NCBI GenBank assembly: GCA_905233825.1
Contig: CAJOFE010000012.1
Coordinates: forward strand, 1 to 64,000
DNA length: 64,000 nucleotides
Origin: an uncultured Prevotella sp.
GTDB lineage: Bacteria > Bacteroidota > Bacteroidia > Bacteroidales > Bacteroidaceae
Direction of reading: 5' to 3'
The notes below the pieces were generated by a model. That model was not told the origin of the DNA. It made no database searches and saw nothing but the letters and a program-made list of their open reading frames with translations. Shown here piece by piece: positions 1-8,311 of the stretch (the first letter of the stretch is position 1; each line of letters begins with the position of its first letter). A program made the position numbers and the translations under genes.

Positions 1-172
1 CTCTTGGGGGCTGCTCGCCCCCAAACCCCTCGGTGTTTTTCAGGTATTAGTCTTGGCTTCGCCTCTACCTGAAAATTGCACTTCTATCTTGAACTTAGGG
101 AATTTTACCCCCTTTGCATGTTCCACTTTTCCCTTAGGAAGTTCCTATAGATTTGAAGATTATAATTTGTAC

Positions 173-214
173 TTTTATTAATAATATATATTATAATATA
201 TATTATTAATAAAA
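173..214. repeat. Perfect 42-bp A/T-only palindrome
   Basis: Every base from 173 to 214 pairs with its mirror position around the centre between 193 and 194, and the stretch contains no G or C. It could extrude as a cruciform or be a DNA-unwinding element. It is too far from thrS to be that gene's terminator, and its role is unknown. Confidence 0.9.
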
Positions 215-245
215 ATATGTAATACTAATAGGGTGCTCCAATTTC

Positions 246-281
246 ATGTTACTAATGTTACAAATGTTACAAATGTTATAA
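246..281 (+). repeat. Four tandem 9-bp repeats (ATGTTACAA type)
   Basis: The units ATGTTACTA, ATGTTACAA, ATGTTACAA and ATGTTATAA follow each other without gaps. They lie 31 bp after the A/T palindrome. The layout resembles iterons beside an AT-rich element but no replication gene is nearby. Confidence 0.85.
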
Positions 282-286
282 AAAAA

Positions 287-315
287 TTGTTTTTCGCTCG
301 CTTATTCGTACTTTG
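287..315 (+). promoter_or_regulatory. Second, imperfect copy of the thrS promoter segment
   Basis: A 21-bp stretch at 291-311 is repeated exactly at 375-395. In this first copy TTG (287-289) lies 19 bp before TACTTTG (309-315), one base short of the TAnnTTTG consensus. It may be a weak upstream promoter or a decayed duplicate. Confidence 0.4.
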
Positions 316-368
316 ACATGCGTCGAAGGTACTATCGCTCGGAAAAATCAAAGAAAAATCATATTTTC

Positions 369-400
369 TTTGCATTTTCGCTCGCTTATTCGTACCTTTG
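369..400 (+). promoter_or_regulatory. thrS promoter
   Basis: A -33 box TTTG (369-372) and a -7 box TACCTTTG (393-400) are separated by exactly 20 bp, which fits the Bacteroidota housekeeping promoter. Transcription would begin near 407, leaving a leader of about 30 nt. The TTG inside the -7 box (398-400) is therefore not a start codon. Confidence 0.75.
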
Positions 401-439
401 CACTCGATTTTTCAAACTCAAACATATATTGTAGATATG

Positions 440-2383
440 ATGATTAACATTACCTTTCCCGACGGCTCTGTTCGTTCGTATGAGCAGGGAGTAACGGGAC
501 TTCAGATTGCCGAGAGTATCTCACCGGCTCTGGCACGCAGCGTACTGGCCTGCGGTGTGAACGGCGAGACCGTAGAGCTGAACCGTCCTATCAATGAGGA
601 CGCAAAGATTGAACTCTACAAGTGGGACGACGAGCAGGGCAAGCATACCTTCTGGCACACCAGTGCTCACTTGCTGGCCGAGGCGTTGCAGGAGTTGTAT
701 CCTGGCGTGCAGTTCGGTTTCGGACCCGCTGTGGAGAACGGATTCTTCTATGATGTCCTGCTGCCTAATGGCGAGATGATCAAGGAGAGCGACTTCCCCG
801 CTATCGAACAGAAAATGAAGGAGCTGGCTTCGAAGAAAGAGCCCGTGGTGCGTCGCGAGGTTGCCAAGGCCGAGGCCCTGAAGGCATTTGCTGCCGACGG
901 TCAGACCTATAAGTGCGAGCACATTGAGCAGGACTTGGAGGACGGTTCTATCACCACTTATACGCAGGGTTCGTTTACCGACCTCTGTCGTGGCCCGCAC
1001 CTGGTGGATACAGGCGAAATCAAGGCCGTGAAGCTGACCAGCGTAGCCGGTGCCTTCTGGCGTGGCGATGCTACTAAGCAGCAGCTGCAGCGCCTCTACG
1101 GTATCTCGTTCCCCAAGAAGAAGATGCTCGACGAGTATCTGGTGTTGCTGGAGGAAGCCAAGAAGCGCGACCACCGCAAGATTGGCAAGGAGATGGAGCT
1201 GTTTATGTTCTCAGATAAGGTTGGCAAGGGTCTCCCCATCTGGCTGCCGAAGGGTACAGAACTGCGCCTTCGCTTGCAGGATCACTTGCGTAAAGTGCAG
1301 AAGCGCTTTGGCTATCAGGAGGTTATCACTCCGCACATCGGTTCGAAGAATCTCTATGTGACCAGCGGTCACTGGGATCACTATGGCAAGGATTCGTTCC
1401 AGCCCATCCATACGCCCGAGGAGGACGAGGAGTATCTGCTGAAGCCCATGAACTGCCCTCACCACTGCGAGATCTTCGCATGGAAGCCCCGCAGCTATCG
1501 TGACCTGCCGCTGCGCATTGCAGAGTTCGGTACTGTGTATCGCTATGAGCAGAGCGGCGAGCTGCACGGTTTGACGCGTGTGCGCTCCTTCACGCAGGAC
1601 GATGCCCACCTTTTCTGCCGTCCTGACCAGGTAAAGCAGGAGTTCCTCAACGTGATGGATATCATCGATATCGTGCTGTCGGCTTTCGGCTTCAATTTCG
1701 AGGCACAGATTTCGTTGCGCGACCCTAACGACCATGAGAAGTATGTGGGTACTGACGAGGACTGGGCGCTGGCTGAACGCGCCATTCAGGAGGCCTGCAA
1801 GGAGAAGGGACTGGATGCCAAGGTGGAATATGGCGAGGCAGCCTTCTACGGTCCGAAGCTCGATTTCATGATCAAGGATGCCATTGGCCGTCGCTGGCAG
1901 CTGGGCACTATCCAGGTGGACTACAACCTGCCTAAGCGCTTCCAGCTGGAATATACCGACGAGGACAACCAGAAGAAGACGCCCGTGATGATTCACCGTG
2001 CGCCGTTTGGCTCTATGGAGCGCTTCTGCGCCGTGCTTATCGAGCATACCAGCGGTCACTTCCCCCTGTGGCTCACGCCTGACCAGGTGGCCATTCTGCC
2101 CCTCTCGGAGAAGTATAATGACTATGCCAAGGAAGTGGCAAAGAAGTTTGATTTGCAAGGCGTGCGTGCCAACATCGACCTGCGCAACGAGAAGCTGGGA
2201 CGCAAAATCCGCGACAACGAGCTGAAGCGCATTCCCTACATGGTCATCGTGGGTGAGAAGGAAGAGGCTGAGGGCCTCGTCTCGATGCGCCAGCAGGGTG
2301 GTGGCGAGCAGCGTACCATGACCATTCAGGAGTTCATTGACAAGGTGAACGCCGAGGTGGCCGAGCAGACCAAGAACTTTTAG
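440..2383 (+). CDS. thrS: Threonyl-tRNA synthetase
   Basis: This cytoplasmic enzyme charges tRNA-Thr with threonine. The 647-residue length is usual for the family. In order there are an N-terminal TGS domain (about 1-63, opening [10 protein letters not shown]), the editing domain with [11 protein letters not shown], and the class II core. The zinc site shows in [17 protein letters not shown] and IHRAPFGS, and an anticodon-binding domain closes the protein. The start at 440 matches the family N-terminus; 437 (one extra Met) is an alternative. The open frame continues upstream to a TTG at 398, but that codon lies in the promoter. Many relatives have infC-rpmI-rplT next; here a sugar-nucleotide operon follows after 36 bp. 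Confidence 0.97.
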   Translation: MINITFPDGSVRSYEQGVTGLQIAESISPALARSVLACGVNGETVELNRPINEDAKIELYKWDDEQGKHTFWHTSAHLLAEALQELYPGVQFGFGPAVENGFFYDVLLPNGEMIKESDFPAIEQKMKELASKKEPVVRREVAKAEALKAFAADGQTYKCEHIEQDLEDGSITTYTQGSFTDLCRGPHLVDTGEIKAVKLTSVAGAFWRGDATKQQLQRLYGISFPKKKMLDEYLVLLEEAKKRDHRKIGKEMELFMFSDKVGKGLPIWLPKGTELRLRLQDHLRKVQKRFGYQEVITPHIGSKNLYVTSGHWDHYGKDSFQPIHTPEEDEEYLLKPMNCPHHCEIFAWKPRSYRDLPLRIAEFGTVYRYEQSGELHGLTRVRSFTQDDAHLFCRPDQVKQEFLNVMDIIDIVLSAFGFNFEAQISLRDPNDHEKYVGTDEDWALAERAIQEACKEKGLDAKVEYGEAAFYGPKLDFMIKDAIGRRWQLGTIQVDYNLPKRFQLEYTDEDNQKKTPVMIHRAPFGSMERFCAVLIEHTSGHFPLWLTPDQVAILPLSEKYNDYAKEVAKKFDLQGVRANIDLRNEKLGRKIRDNELKRIPYMVIVGEKEEAEGLVSMRQQGGGEQRTMTIQEFIDKVNAEVAEQTKNF

Positions 2384-2419
2384 AGTTTAGCGTTTAGCGA
2401 ATAAGAATCAAGAACGAAT

Positions 2420-3487
2420 ATGGCAAGACAGAATAATCATTTAGTCATCATGGCTGGAGGCGTGGGTAGCCGTTTCTGGCCTATGAGTACTCCTGAACGC
2501 CCGAAGCAGTTTATCGACGTGCTGGGCACAGGGAAATCGCTGCTGCAGCTCACCGTAGAGCGCTTCGGCAAGATGGTGCCCGCAGAGAACGTGTGGGTGG
2601 TGACGAATGAGAAGTATGCCGACATCGTGGCCAGTCAGCTACCCGACATGCCACGTGGCAACATACTGAGCGAGCCGTGCCGGCGCAACACGGCTCCTTG
2701 TATTGCCTATGTGAGCTGGCGCATTAAATCGCGCGACCCGAAGGCCAACATTGTGGTAACCCCGTCTGACCATGTAGTGATGAACGTGCAGGAGTTCCAG
2801 CGTGTGGTCTCTGAGTGCATGGCATTCACGGAAGACAGCGATGCCATCGTCACGCTCGGCATGAAGCCCACGCGTCCTGAGACGGGCTACGGCTATATAC
2901 AGGCCGACCTCTCATCACCTTCGCTGCGCAACAAGCAGGTGTTCCGGGTGGATAACTTCCGCGAGAAGCCCGATTTGGAGACCGCCGAGCAGTATATCAA
3001 GAAGAACAACTACTTCTGGAATGCCGGTATCTTCATCTGGAATGTCTCCACCATTGTCAATGCCTTCCGCGTCTATCAGCCCAAGCTGGCCAAGATATTC
3101 GAGGCGTTGCTGCCCGTCTATGGCACCGAGGGCGAGCAGGCGGCTATCAACGAGCAGTTCCCCAAGTGCGAGAATATTTCGGTCGACTATGCCATCATGG
3201 AGAAGGCTGAGGAGATATTCGTCTGTCCTGCCGATTTCGGATGGAGCGACCTGGGAACGTGGGGCTCGTTGCAGCAGCAGTTGAAGCGCGACCTCTATGG
3301 CAATGCTGCCATCGGTTCCGACATCTCGCTCTTCGAGAGCCACAATTGCATCATCCACACCGTTCAGGAACGCAAGGTTGTGGTGCAGGGTCTCGATGGC
3401 TACATCGTGGCCGAGAATGATGACACGTTGTTAATATGCAAGCTCTCGGAAGAGCAGCGAATCAAACAGTTCAGCGGGGAGGCATAG
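2420..3487 (+). CDS. manC: Mannose-1-phosphate guanylyltransferase
   Basis: The enzyme makes GDP-mannose from mannose-1-phosphate and GTP in the cytoplasm. The nucleotidyltransferase signature is near the N-terminus (IMAGGVGSRFWPMS, then PKQF), and later typical segments include TPSDHVV, ETGYGYI and NAGIFIW. At 355 residues it is the short form without the phosphomannose isomerase domain of bifunctional ManC. It is the first of three genes for GDP-L-fucose and is separated from gmd by only 3 bp. No promoter is seen between thrS and this gene, so it may be read from the thrS promoter. No phosphomannomutase gene is nearby. Confidence 0.93.
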   Translation: MARQNNHLVIMAGGVGSRFWPMSTPERPKQFIDVLGTGKSLLQLTVERFGKMVPAENVWVVTNEKYADIVASQLPDMPRGNILSEPCRRNTAPCIAYVSWRIKSRDPKANIVVTPSDHVVMNVQEFQRVVSECMAFTEDSDAIVTLGMKPTRPETGYGYIQADLSSPSLRNKQVFRVDNFREKPDLETAEQYIKKNNYFWNAGIFIWNVSTIVNAFRVYQPKLAKIFEALLPVYGTEGEQAAINEQFPKCENISVDYAIMEKAEEIFVCPADFGWSDLGTWGSLQQQLKRDLYGNAAIGSDISLFESHNCIIHTVQERKVVVQGLDGYIVAENDDTLLICKLSEEQRIKQFSGEA

Positions 3488-3490
3488 CGC

Positions 3491-4582
3491 ATGAAAGTTG
3501 CACTAATCACGGGTATTACAGGTCAGGACGGTTCGTATCTGGCTGAGTTCCTCATAGAGAAAGGCTACGAGGTACACGGTTTGATGCGCCGCTCGTCATC
3601 GTTCAATACAGGGCGCATTGAGCACCTGTATCTTGACGAGTGGGTGCGCGACATGAAGAAGAAACGCCTGGTGAATCTGCACTATGCCGACATGACTGAC
3701 TCGTCGTCGCTCATACGTATCATCAGTGAGATACAGCCTACGGAGATTTACAACCTCGCCGCCCAAAGCCATGTGAAGGTATCGTTTGAGGTGCCTGAAT
3801 ATACTGCCGATACCGATGCCAACGGCGTCTTACGCCTGCTGGAGGCTGTGCGCATCTGCGGCCTGGCGAAGACTTGCCGCATCTATCAGGCCTCTACCTC
3901 CGAGTTGTATGGCAAGGTGCAGGAGGTGCCGCAGAGCGAAACCACACCTTTCTATCCCCGTTCGCCCTATGCCGTGGCAAAGCTCTACGGTTTCTGGATC
4001 ATGAAGAACTATCGCGAGAGCTATGGCATGTATTGCTGCAACGGTATCCTGTTCAATCATGAAAGCGAGCGTCGTGGCGAGACTTTCGTCACCCGTAAGA
4101 TTACGTTGGCTGCAGCCCGCATTGCGCAGGGCTTTCAGGACAAGCTCTATCTGGGTAACCTGAACTCGCTGCGTGACTGGGGCTACGCCAAGGACTATAT
4201 TGAGTGCATGTGGCTCATCTTGCAGCAGCCAGAGCCCGATGACTATGTTATTGCCACAGGCGAATACCACAGTGTGCGTGAATTCTGCACGCTGGCTTTC
4301 CGCGAGGTGGGCATCGAGCTGGAGTGGCGTGGCGACGGCATTGATGAGAAAGGCTACGACAAGGCTACAGGCAAGGCTATCGTCGAGGTAGATCCGAAGT
4401 ATTTCCGTCCTGCTGAGGTCGATCAGCTGCTTGGCGATCCCTCGAAGGCTAAGGCTAAGTTGGGCTGGAATCCGCACAAAACCAGCTTCGAGGACTTGGT
4501 GAAGCTGATGGTGAGACATGACATGAGGTTCGTAAAGAAGCTCTATATCAGGGCGCAGATGGACAGGGAGGATGCTGAATAA
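3491..4582 (+). CDS. gmd: GDP-mannose 4,6-dehydratase
   Basis: This short-chain dehydrogenase/reductase enzyme turns GDP-mannose into GDP-4-keto-6-deoxymannose. The NADP-binding [14 protein letters not shown] motif opens the protein. The family motif [13 protein letters not shown], the catalytic Ser/Thr region QASTSELYG and the YxxxK pair in [12 protein letters not shown] are all visible. The length (363) is normal. The stop overlaps the fcl start by 11 bp, which indicates coupled translation of the GDP-fucose pathway. Confidence 0.96.
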   Translation: MKVALITGITGQDGSYLAEFLIEKGYEVHGLMRRSSSFNTGRIEHLYLDEWVRDMKKKRLVNLHYADMTDSSSLIRIISEIQPTEIYNLAAQSHVKVSFEVPEYTADTDANGVLRLLEAVRICGLAKTCRIYQASTSELYGKVQEVPQSETTPFYPRSPYAVAKLYGFWIMKNYRESYGMYCCNGILFNHESERRGETFVTRKITLAAARIAQGFQDKLYLGNLNSLRDWGYAKDYIECMWLILQQPEPDDYVIATGEYHSVREFCTLAFREVGIELEWRGDGIDEKGYDKATGKAIVEVDPKYFRPAEVDQLLGDPSKAKAKLGWNPHKTSFEDLVKLMVRHDMRFVKKLYIRAQMDREDAE

Positions 4583-5762
4583 GAACAGCAAGATATATGT
4601 TGCAGGCCATCGTGGGCTGGTGGGCTCTGCTATCTGGGACAACCTGATGCAACGTGGCTATACCAATCTGGTGGGCAGGACACATAGCGAGCTTGACCTG
4701 ACCAATCAGTTAGCCGTAAAGGAATTCTTCGACGAGGAGCACCCTGATGCAGTGGTGCTGGCTGCAGCCTTTGTAGGTGGCATCATGGCTAACTCGCTCT
4801 ATCGTGCAGACTTCATCATGCAGAACATGAAGATACAGTGCAACGTCATCAGCGAGGCATACGCTCATGGTGTGAAGAAGCTGCTCTTCCTCGGCTCCAC
4901 GTGCATCTATCCGAAGAACGCACCGCAACCCATGCGGGAAGACTGCCTGCTGACCTCGCCGTTGGAATATACCAACGAAGAGTATGCCATCGCCAAGATT
5001 GCCGGTCTGAAAATGTGTGAGTCCTATAATCTGCAATACGGCACCAACTACGTGGCTGTGATGCCTACTAACCTCTACGGTCCCAACGACAATTTCCACT
5101 TGGAGAACAGTCACGTCATGCCTGCCATGATGCGTAAGATATATTTAGCCAAGCTCCTCCACGACGGTGACTGGGAGAAGATAGCCTGTGACTTGAATAA
5201 ACGGAGCCTCCCTCCAACGCCCTCCAAAAAGAGAGGGAGCATTGACGGTTCGTCAAGCAAGGAAGATATTCTCGAAGCATTGGCCGACTACGGCATCTAC
5301 GACAACCGGGTGGTGCTATGGGGCACAGGTACTCCGTTGCGTGAGTTCCTGTGGAGCGAAGACATGGCTGATGCCAGCGTATATGTGCTGCTTCATGTAG
5401 ATTTCTCCGACATCATCGGTATGGAGAAATATTCCTCCGTACATTTTGGAACGAAAGCCAACGGTTCCGTAGATAGAAACCACTCAGAGGGTAGGGGAGG
5501 CGCCATCCCCTCGTTGGGCGAGATTCGCAATTGCCATATCAACGTGGGCACGGGCAAGGAAATCACCATCCGTGAGCTCTCAGAGCTGGTGGCAAAGACG
5601 GTGGGCTTTGAAGGCGAGATTGCCTTTGATACCTCGAAGCCTGACGGTACCATGCGTAAGCTCATCGATGTTTCCAAACTCCATTCATTAGGCTGGACAC
5701 ACAAGGTGGAAATCGACGACGGTGTGCGCCGTCTCTTTGAGTGGTATCAAAAATCCATATAA
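4572..5762 (+). CDS. fcl: GDP-L-fucose synthase with two in-frame repeat-derived inserts
   Basis: This epimerase/reductase completes GDP-L-fucose synthesis. The Rossmann motif is [12 protein letters not shown], the Ser region is LGSTCIYPK, and the YxxxK motif is in [14 protein letters not shown]. At 396 residues it is longer than a typical family member. Two stretches do not look like the family: residues about 206-231 (containing [12 protein letters not shown]) and about 289-320 (containing [13 protein letters not shown]). Their DNA resembles the palindromic GC-rich repeats found between genes elsewhere in this window; the second carries AGGGGA and TCCCCT arms. Both keep the frame, and the flanking sequence ([26 protein letters not shown]) is intact, so the protein may still work. 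GDP-fucose would serve capsule or glycoprotein fucosylation. Confidence 0.93.
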   Translation: MLNKNSKIYVAGHRGLVGSAIWDNLMQRGYTNLVGRTHSELDLTNQLAVKEFFDEEHPDAVVLAAAFVGGIMANSLYRADFIMQNMKIQCNVISEAYAHGVKKLLFLGSTCIYPKNAPQPMREDCLLTSPLEYTNEEYAIAKIAGLKMCESYNLQYGTNYVAVMPTNLYGPNDNFHLENSHVMPAMMRKIYLAKLLHDGDWEKIACDLNKRSLPPTPSKKRGSIDGSSSKEDILEALADYGIYDNRVVLWGTGTPLREFLWSEDMADASVYVLLHVDFSDIIGMEKYSSVHFGTKANGSVDRNHSEGRGGAIPSLGEIRNCHINVGTGKEITIRELSELVAKTVGFEGEIAFDTSKPDGTMRKLIDVSKLHSLGWTHKVEIDDGVRRLFEWYQKSI

Positions 5763-5769
5763 ATGAGGA

Positions 5770-5800
5770 TTGCACGTTTGAAAAAAAGGTCGTACCTTTG
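5770..5800 (+). promoter_or_regulatory. Promoter of the TonB-dependent receptor gene
   Basis: A -33 TTG (5770-5772) and a -7 TACCTTTG (5793-5800) are separated by 20 bp. The start at 5819 follows with a leader of about 12 nt. Because the promoter lies inside the upstream open frame, the start is 5819 and not 5741. Confidence 0.75.
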
Positions 5801-5818
5801 CACCCAAATTTCAAACGT

Positions 5819-8311
5819 ATGAAGAAAAGCATTATATTATTGTTATTGATGTCGGTTGCCACTCTTCAGGTGATGGCCGACGTCACTCCTGTTGATGTCG
5901 CCGCGAGCGACACTTCCCGTGTAATCGACCTTGACGAAGTAGTTGTCGTTTCCCAGCCCAAGGAGCAGGTGTGCCTGCGCCTCCAGCCTGTGAGCAGCAG
6001 CGTATTTGGCAGTGAGCAGTTACAGCAGCTGAATGTGCGCGACCTCAGTCAGTTGTCTCAGTATGTTCCCTCGTTCGTGATGCCTGCCTACGGCTCGCGC
6101 CTAACGTCTTCTATGTATGTGCGTGGCATTGGCTCTCGCATCAACAACCCTGCCGTGGGTGTTTATTATGACAACATCCCGCTGATGTCGAAGTCGGCTT
6201 TCAACAACCACTTCTATATGCTCGACCGTGTTGATATCCTGCGCGGCCCCCAGGGGACGCTTTATGGGCAGAATACTGAGGGCGGATTGGTGCGAATCTA
6301 TTCCAAGAACCCGATGAACTATCAGGGTACGGATGTGCTGCTGAGTCTCGGCAACGGTCTGTATCGCAATGTAGAGGTGGCCCATCACCACCGTCCCAGC
6401 GAGAAGCTGGCCTTCACTGTGGCTGGTTTCTATAGCGGACTGAAGGGTTTCATTGATAACACGCAGTTCGACGAGAAGAACGACAAGAGCCTCGAAGCTG
6501 GCGGCAAGGTGCGTCTTATCTTCGCTCCGAATCAGAAGCTGAAGTTCGACTGGACAGCCGACTATCAATGGGTGAACCAGAATGGCTTCGGCTATGGAGA
6601 GTTCCATCCATTTGATTATTCGACCGATTTAACTTCTTCACAGATTTTCCCGGCTGACGAAACGATGCATGATCCCGCAACTACCATCATGAACGGCTAC
6701 AAGCGCAACATGTTCAACACTGGTCTGAATATCAGTCACGACATGGGAAGCCTGCTCTTCACCTCGACCACCAGCTACCAGCACTTAAAGGACAGGATGC
6801 AGATGGATCAGGATTACATGGCTCCCGACTATCTGCGCCTGGAGCAGCGGCAGAAGATGAACGCCCTGACGCAGGAGTTTGTACTTCGCAGTCATGATAC
6901 CAGCCGTTGGCAGCATGCCAGCGGACTCTACGGCAGCTACCAGTGGTTGCGCACCGATGCGCCAGTCTTGTTTGGAGACGCTATTACCGGTCCTATTGGC
7001 AATGCTATTACCAACGCCATGAAGGGAGCCATGCAGGGCTCTATGTATCCGCGCATGTACCAACAGATGTTGGAACAGATGATTGCACAGGGCATGCCGC
7101 AGGCTGTAGCTGAGGCTCAGGCTGCCGCCGCTGCCCAAAAGGCTGTAGATGCTGCACTGGCTGGCGTAACTATGAGTGCCGAGATGGCCGTGCCTGAAAA
7201 TTTCCACACGCCACAACTCACCCTCGCTGCTTTCCACGAGTCAAACATCCAACTGGCCGACCGCCTGAAGCTAACCCTCGGCTTGCGCTTTAACATAGAT
7301 AAGGTGAAGATTGACTACGACGCCTTGGCCTATATGAATATGACAGGCGGCACCGCCGAGCGTCAGGCCACCTATCATCTCACCTCGCACGTCATCGACA
7401 GCCGCTCGAAGACCTTCACCCAGCTGCTGCCGAAGTTCGGACTGACCTATAGCTTCAACGAGAACCTGGGCAATGTCTATGCTCTCGTGTCGAAGGGCTA
7501 TCGTGCCGGCGGCTACAACATACAGATGTTCAGCGACGTGCTGCAAACCGAGCTCAACGCACATCAGCAGGATGCCATGCGCGGCGACTACGATGTGGAA
7601 CACACCACACAAGACTACGATCATATTGAGGAGACCATCGCCTACAAGCCCGAGGAGTCGTGGAACTACGAAGTAGGCACCCACCTGAACCTCTTCGACA
7701 ACCTGCTGCATTTCGACCTCGCGCTCTACTACATGCAGATTCGCAACCAGCAGCTCTCCATCATGGAGCCCAACAGCAACTACGGTCGCATGATGGTGAA
7801 TGCTGGCAAAAGCCACTCCTACGGTATGGAGACCACTCTGCGCGGCAAGCTCTTTGACAATGCCCTCGACTGGGGCGTCAGCTACAGCTTCACTAACGCC
7901 AAGTTCGATGAGTATCAGAACGACATGACTCCTCAGGGCATTCATACAATGGAAAAGAACTACATTGTCAATTATAAAGACAACTACGTTCCTTTCGTGC
8001 CCCAGCACACATTCTCGGCTATGGCCGACTGGCACATCACGTCACGTTTCACACTTGGTGCCAATGTGAATGGCCAGGGAAAGATATGGTGGGACGAGGC
8101 CAACACTTTCTCGCAGAAGTTCTACGCCCTGCTCGGTGCCCATGCTGACTACGACTTCGGTCCTGTGGTGCTGAGCCTGTGGGGTCGCAATCTGACCGAC
8201 ACAAACTACAATACATTCGCCGTGGCTAGCAGTGCCGCAGGCAGCATGCGCTATTTCACCCAACGCGCCAATCCCCTGCAAGTGGGCCTCGACCTACGCA
8301 TGCATTTCTAA
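5819..8311 (+). CDS. TonB-dependent outer-membrane receptor
   Basis: This is an outer-membrane active transporter of 830 residues with a signal peptide (MKKSIILLLLMSVATLQVMA), a TonB-box-like segment (VIDLDEVVVV), a plug domain (VRGIGSRINNPAVGVYYDN and RGPQGTLYGQNTEGG) and a C-terminal barrel ending in an aromatic residue (LDLRMHF). It has no SusD partner and no N-terminal carboxypeptidase-like domain, so it resembles siderophore or cofactor receptors more than SusC; the substrate is unknown. Residues about 387-457 form an unusual Ala/Met/Gln-rich helical stretch (QAVAEAQAAAAAQKAVDAAL) set between barrel strands, probably in an outer loop. The stop codon overlaps that of radA on the other strand. 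Confidence 0.88.
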   Translation: MKKSIILLLLMSVATLQVMADVTPVDVAASDTSRVIDLDEVVVVSQPKEQVCLRLQPVSSSVFGSEQLQQLNVRDLSQLSQYVPSFVMPAYGSRLTSSMYVRGIGSRINNPAVGVYYDNIPLMSKSAFNNHFYMLDRVDILRGPQGTLYGQNTEGGLVRIYSKNPMNYQGTDVLLSLGNGLYRNVEVAHHHRPSEKLAFTVAGFYSGLKGFIDNTQFDEKNDKSLEAGGKVRLIFAPNQKLKFDWTADYQWVNQNGFGYGEFHPFDYSTDLTSSQIFPADETMHDPATTIMNGYKRNMFNTGLNISHDMGSLLFTSTTSYQHLKDRMQMDQDYMAPDYLRLEQRQKMNALTQEFVLRSHDTSRWQHASGLYGSYQWLRTDAPVLFGDAITGPIGNAITNAMKGAMQGSMYPRMYQQMLEQMIAQGMPQAVAEAQAAAAAQKAVDAALAGVTMSAEMAVPENFHTPQLTLAAFHESNIQLADRLKLTLGLRFNIDKVKIDYDALAYMNMTGGTAERQATYHLTSHVIDSRSKTFTQLLPKFGLTYSFNENLGNVYALVSKGYRAGGYNIQMFSDVLQTELNAHQQDAMRGDYDVEHTTQDYDHIEETIAYKPEESWNYEVGTHLNLFDNLLHFDLALYYMQIRNQQLSIMEPNSNYGRMMVNAGKSHSYGMETTLRGKLFDNALDWGVSYSFTNAKFDEYQNDMTPQGIHTMEKNYIVNYKDNYVPFVPQHTFSAMADWHITSRFTLGANVNGQGKIWWDEANTFSQKFYALLGAHADYDFGPVVLSLWGRNLTDTNYNTFAVASSAAGSMRYFTQRANPLQVGLDLRMHF

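Larger units (their letters stand above)
1..392. other. Non-coding repeat-rich region upstream of thrS
   Basis: No gene is seen here. The left end has two hairpins: TTGGGGG/CCCCCAA (4-10 with 18-24) and TTTTCAGGTA/TACCTGAAAA (37-46 with 66-75). These may be the end or terminator of a gene outside the window, or dispersed repeats. An A/T-only palindrome, a 9-bp tandem repeat and a duplicated promoter-like segment follow and are listed separately. Confidence 0.7.

Noticed and set aside
173..281. Chromosomal replication origin
   Set aside because: The A/T palindrome and 9-mers are suggestive, but no DnaA-box cluster of the TTATCCACA type and no dnaA gene are visible.
398..439. TTG start giving a 661-residue ThrS
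   Set aside because: The TTG is inside the -7 promoter box and the extra residues do not resemble the family; ATG 440 fits.
521..2158. Long antisense open frames across thrS and many other genes (for example 3830-4642, 20378-21574, 24430-25245)
   Set aside because: They run opposite to clear protein families, lack homologous motifs or leaders, and arise from the GC-rich codon use of the real genes.
5819..8311. SusC of a polysaccharide utilization locus
   Set aside because: No SusD gene follows, the N-terminal extension domain is absent and the neighbours are radA and the fucose operon.
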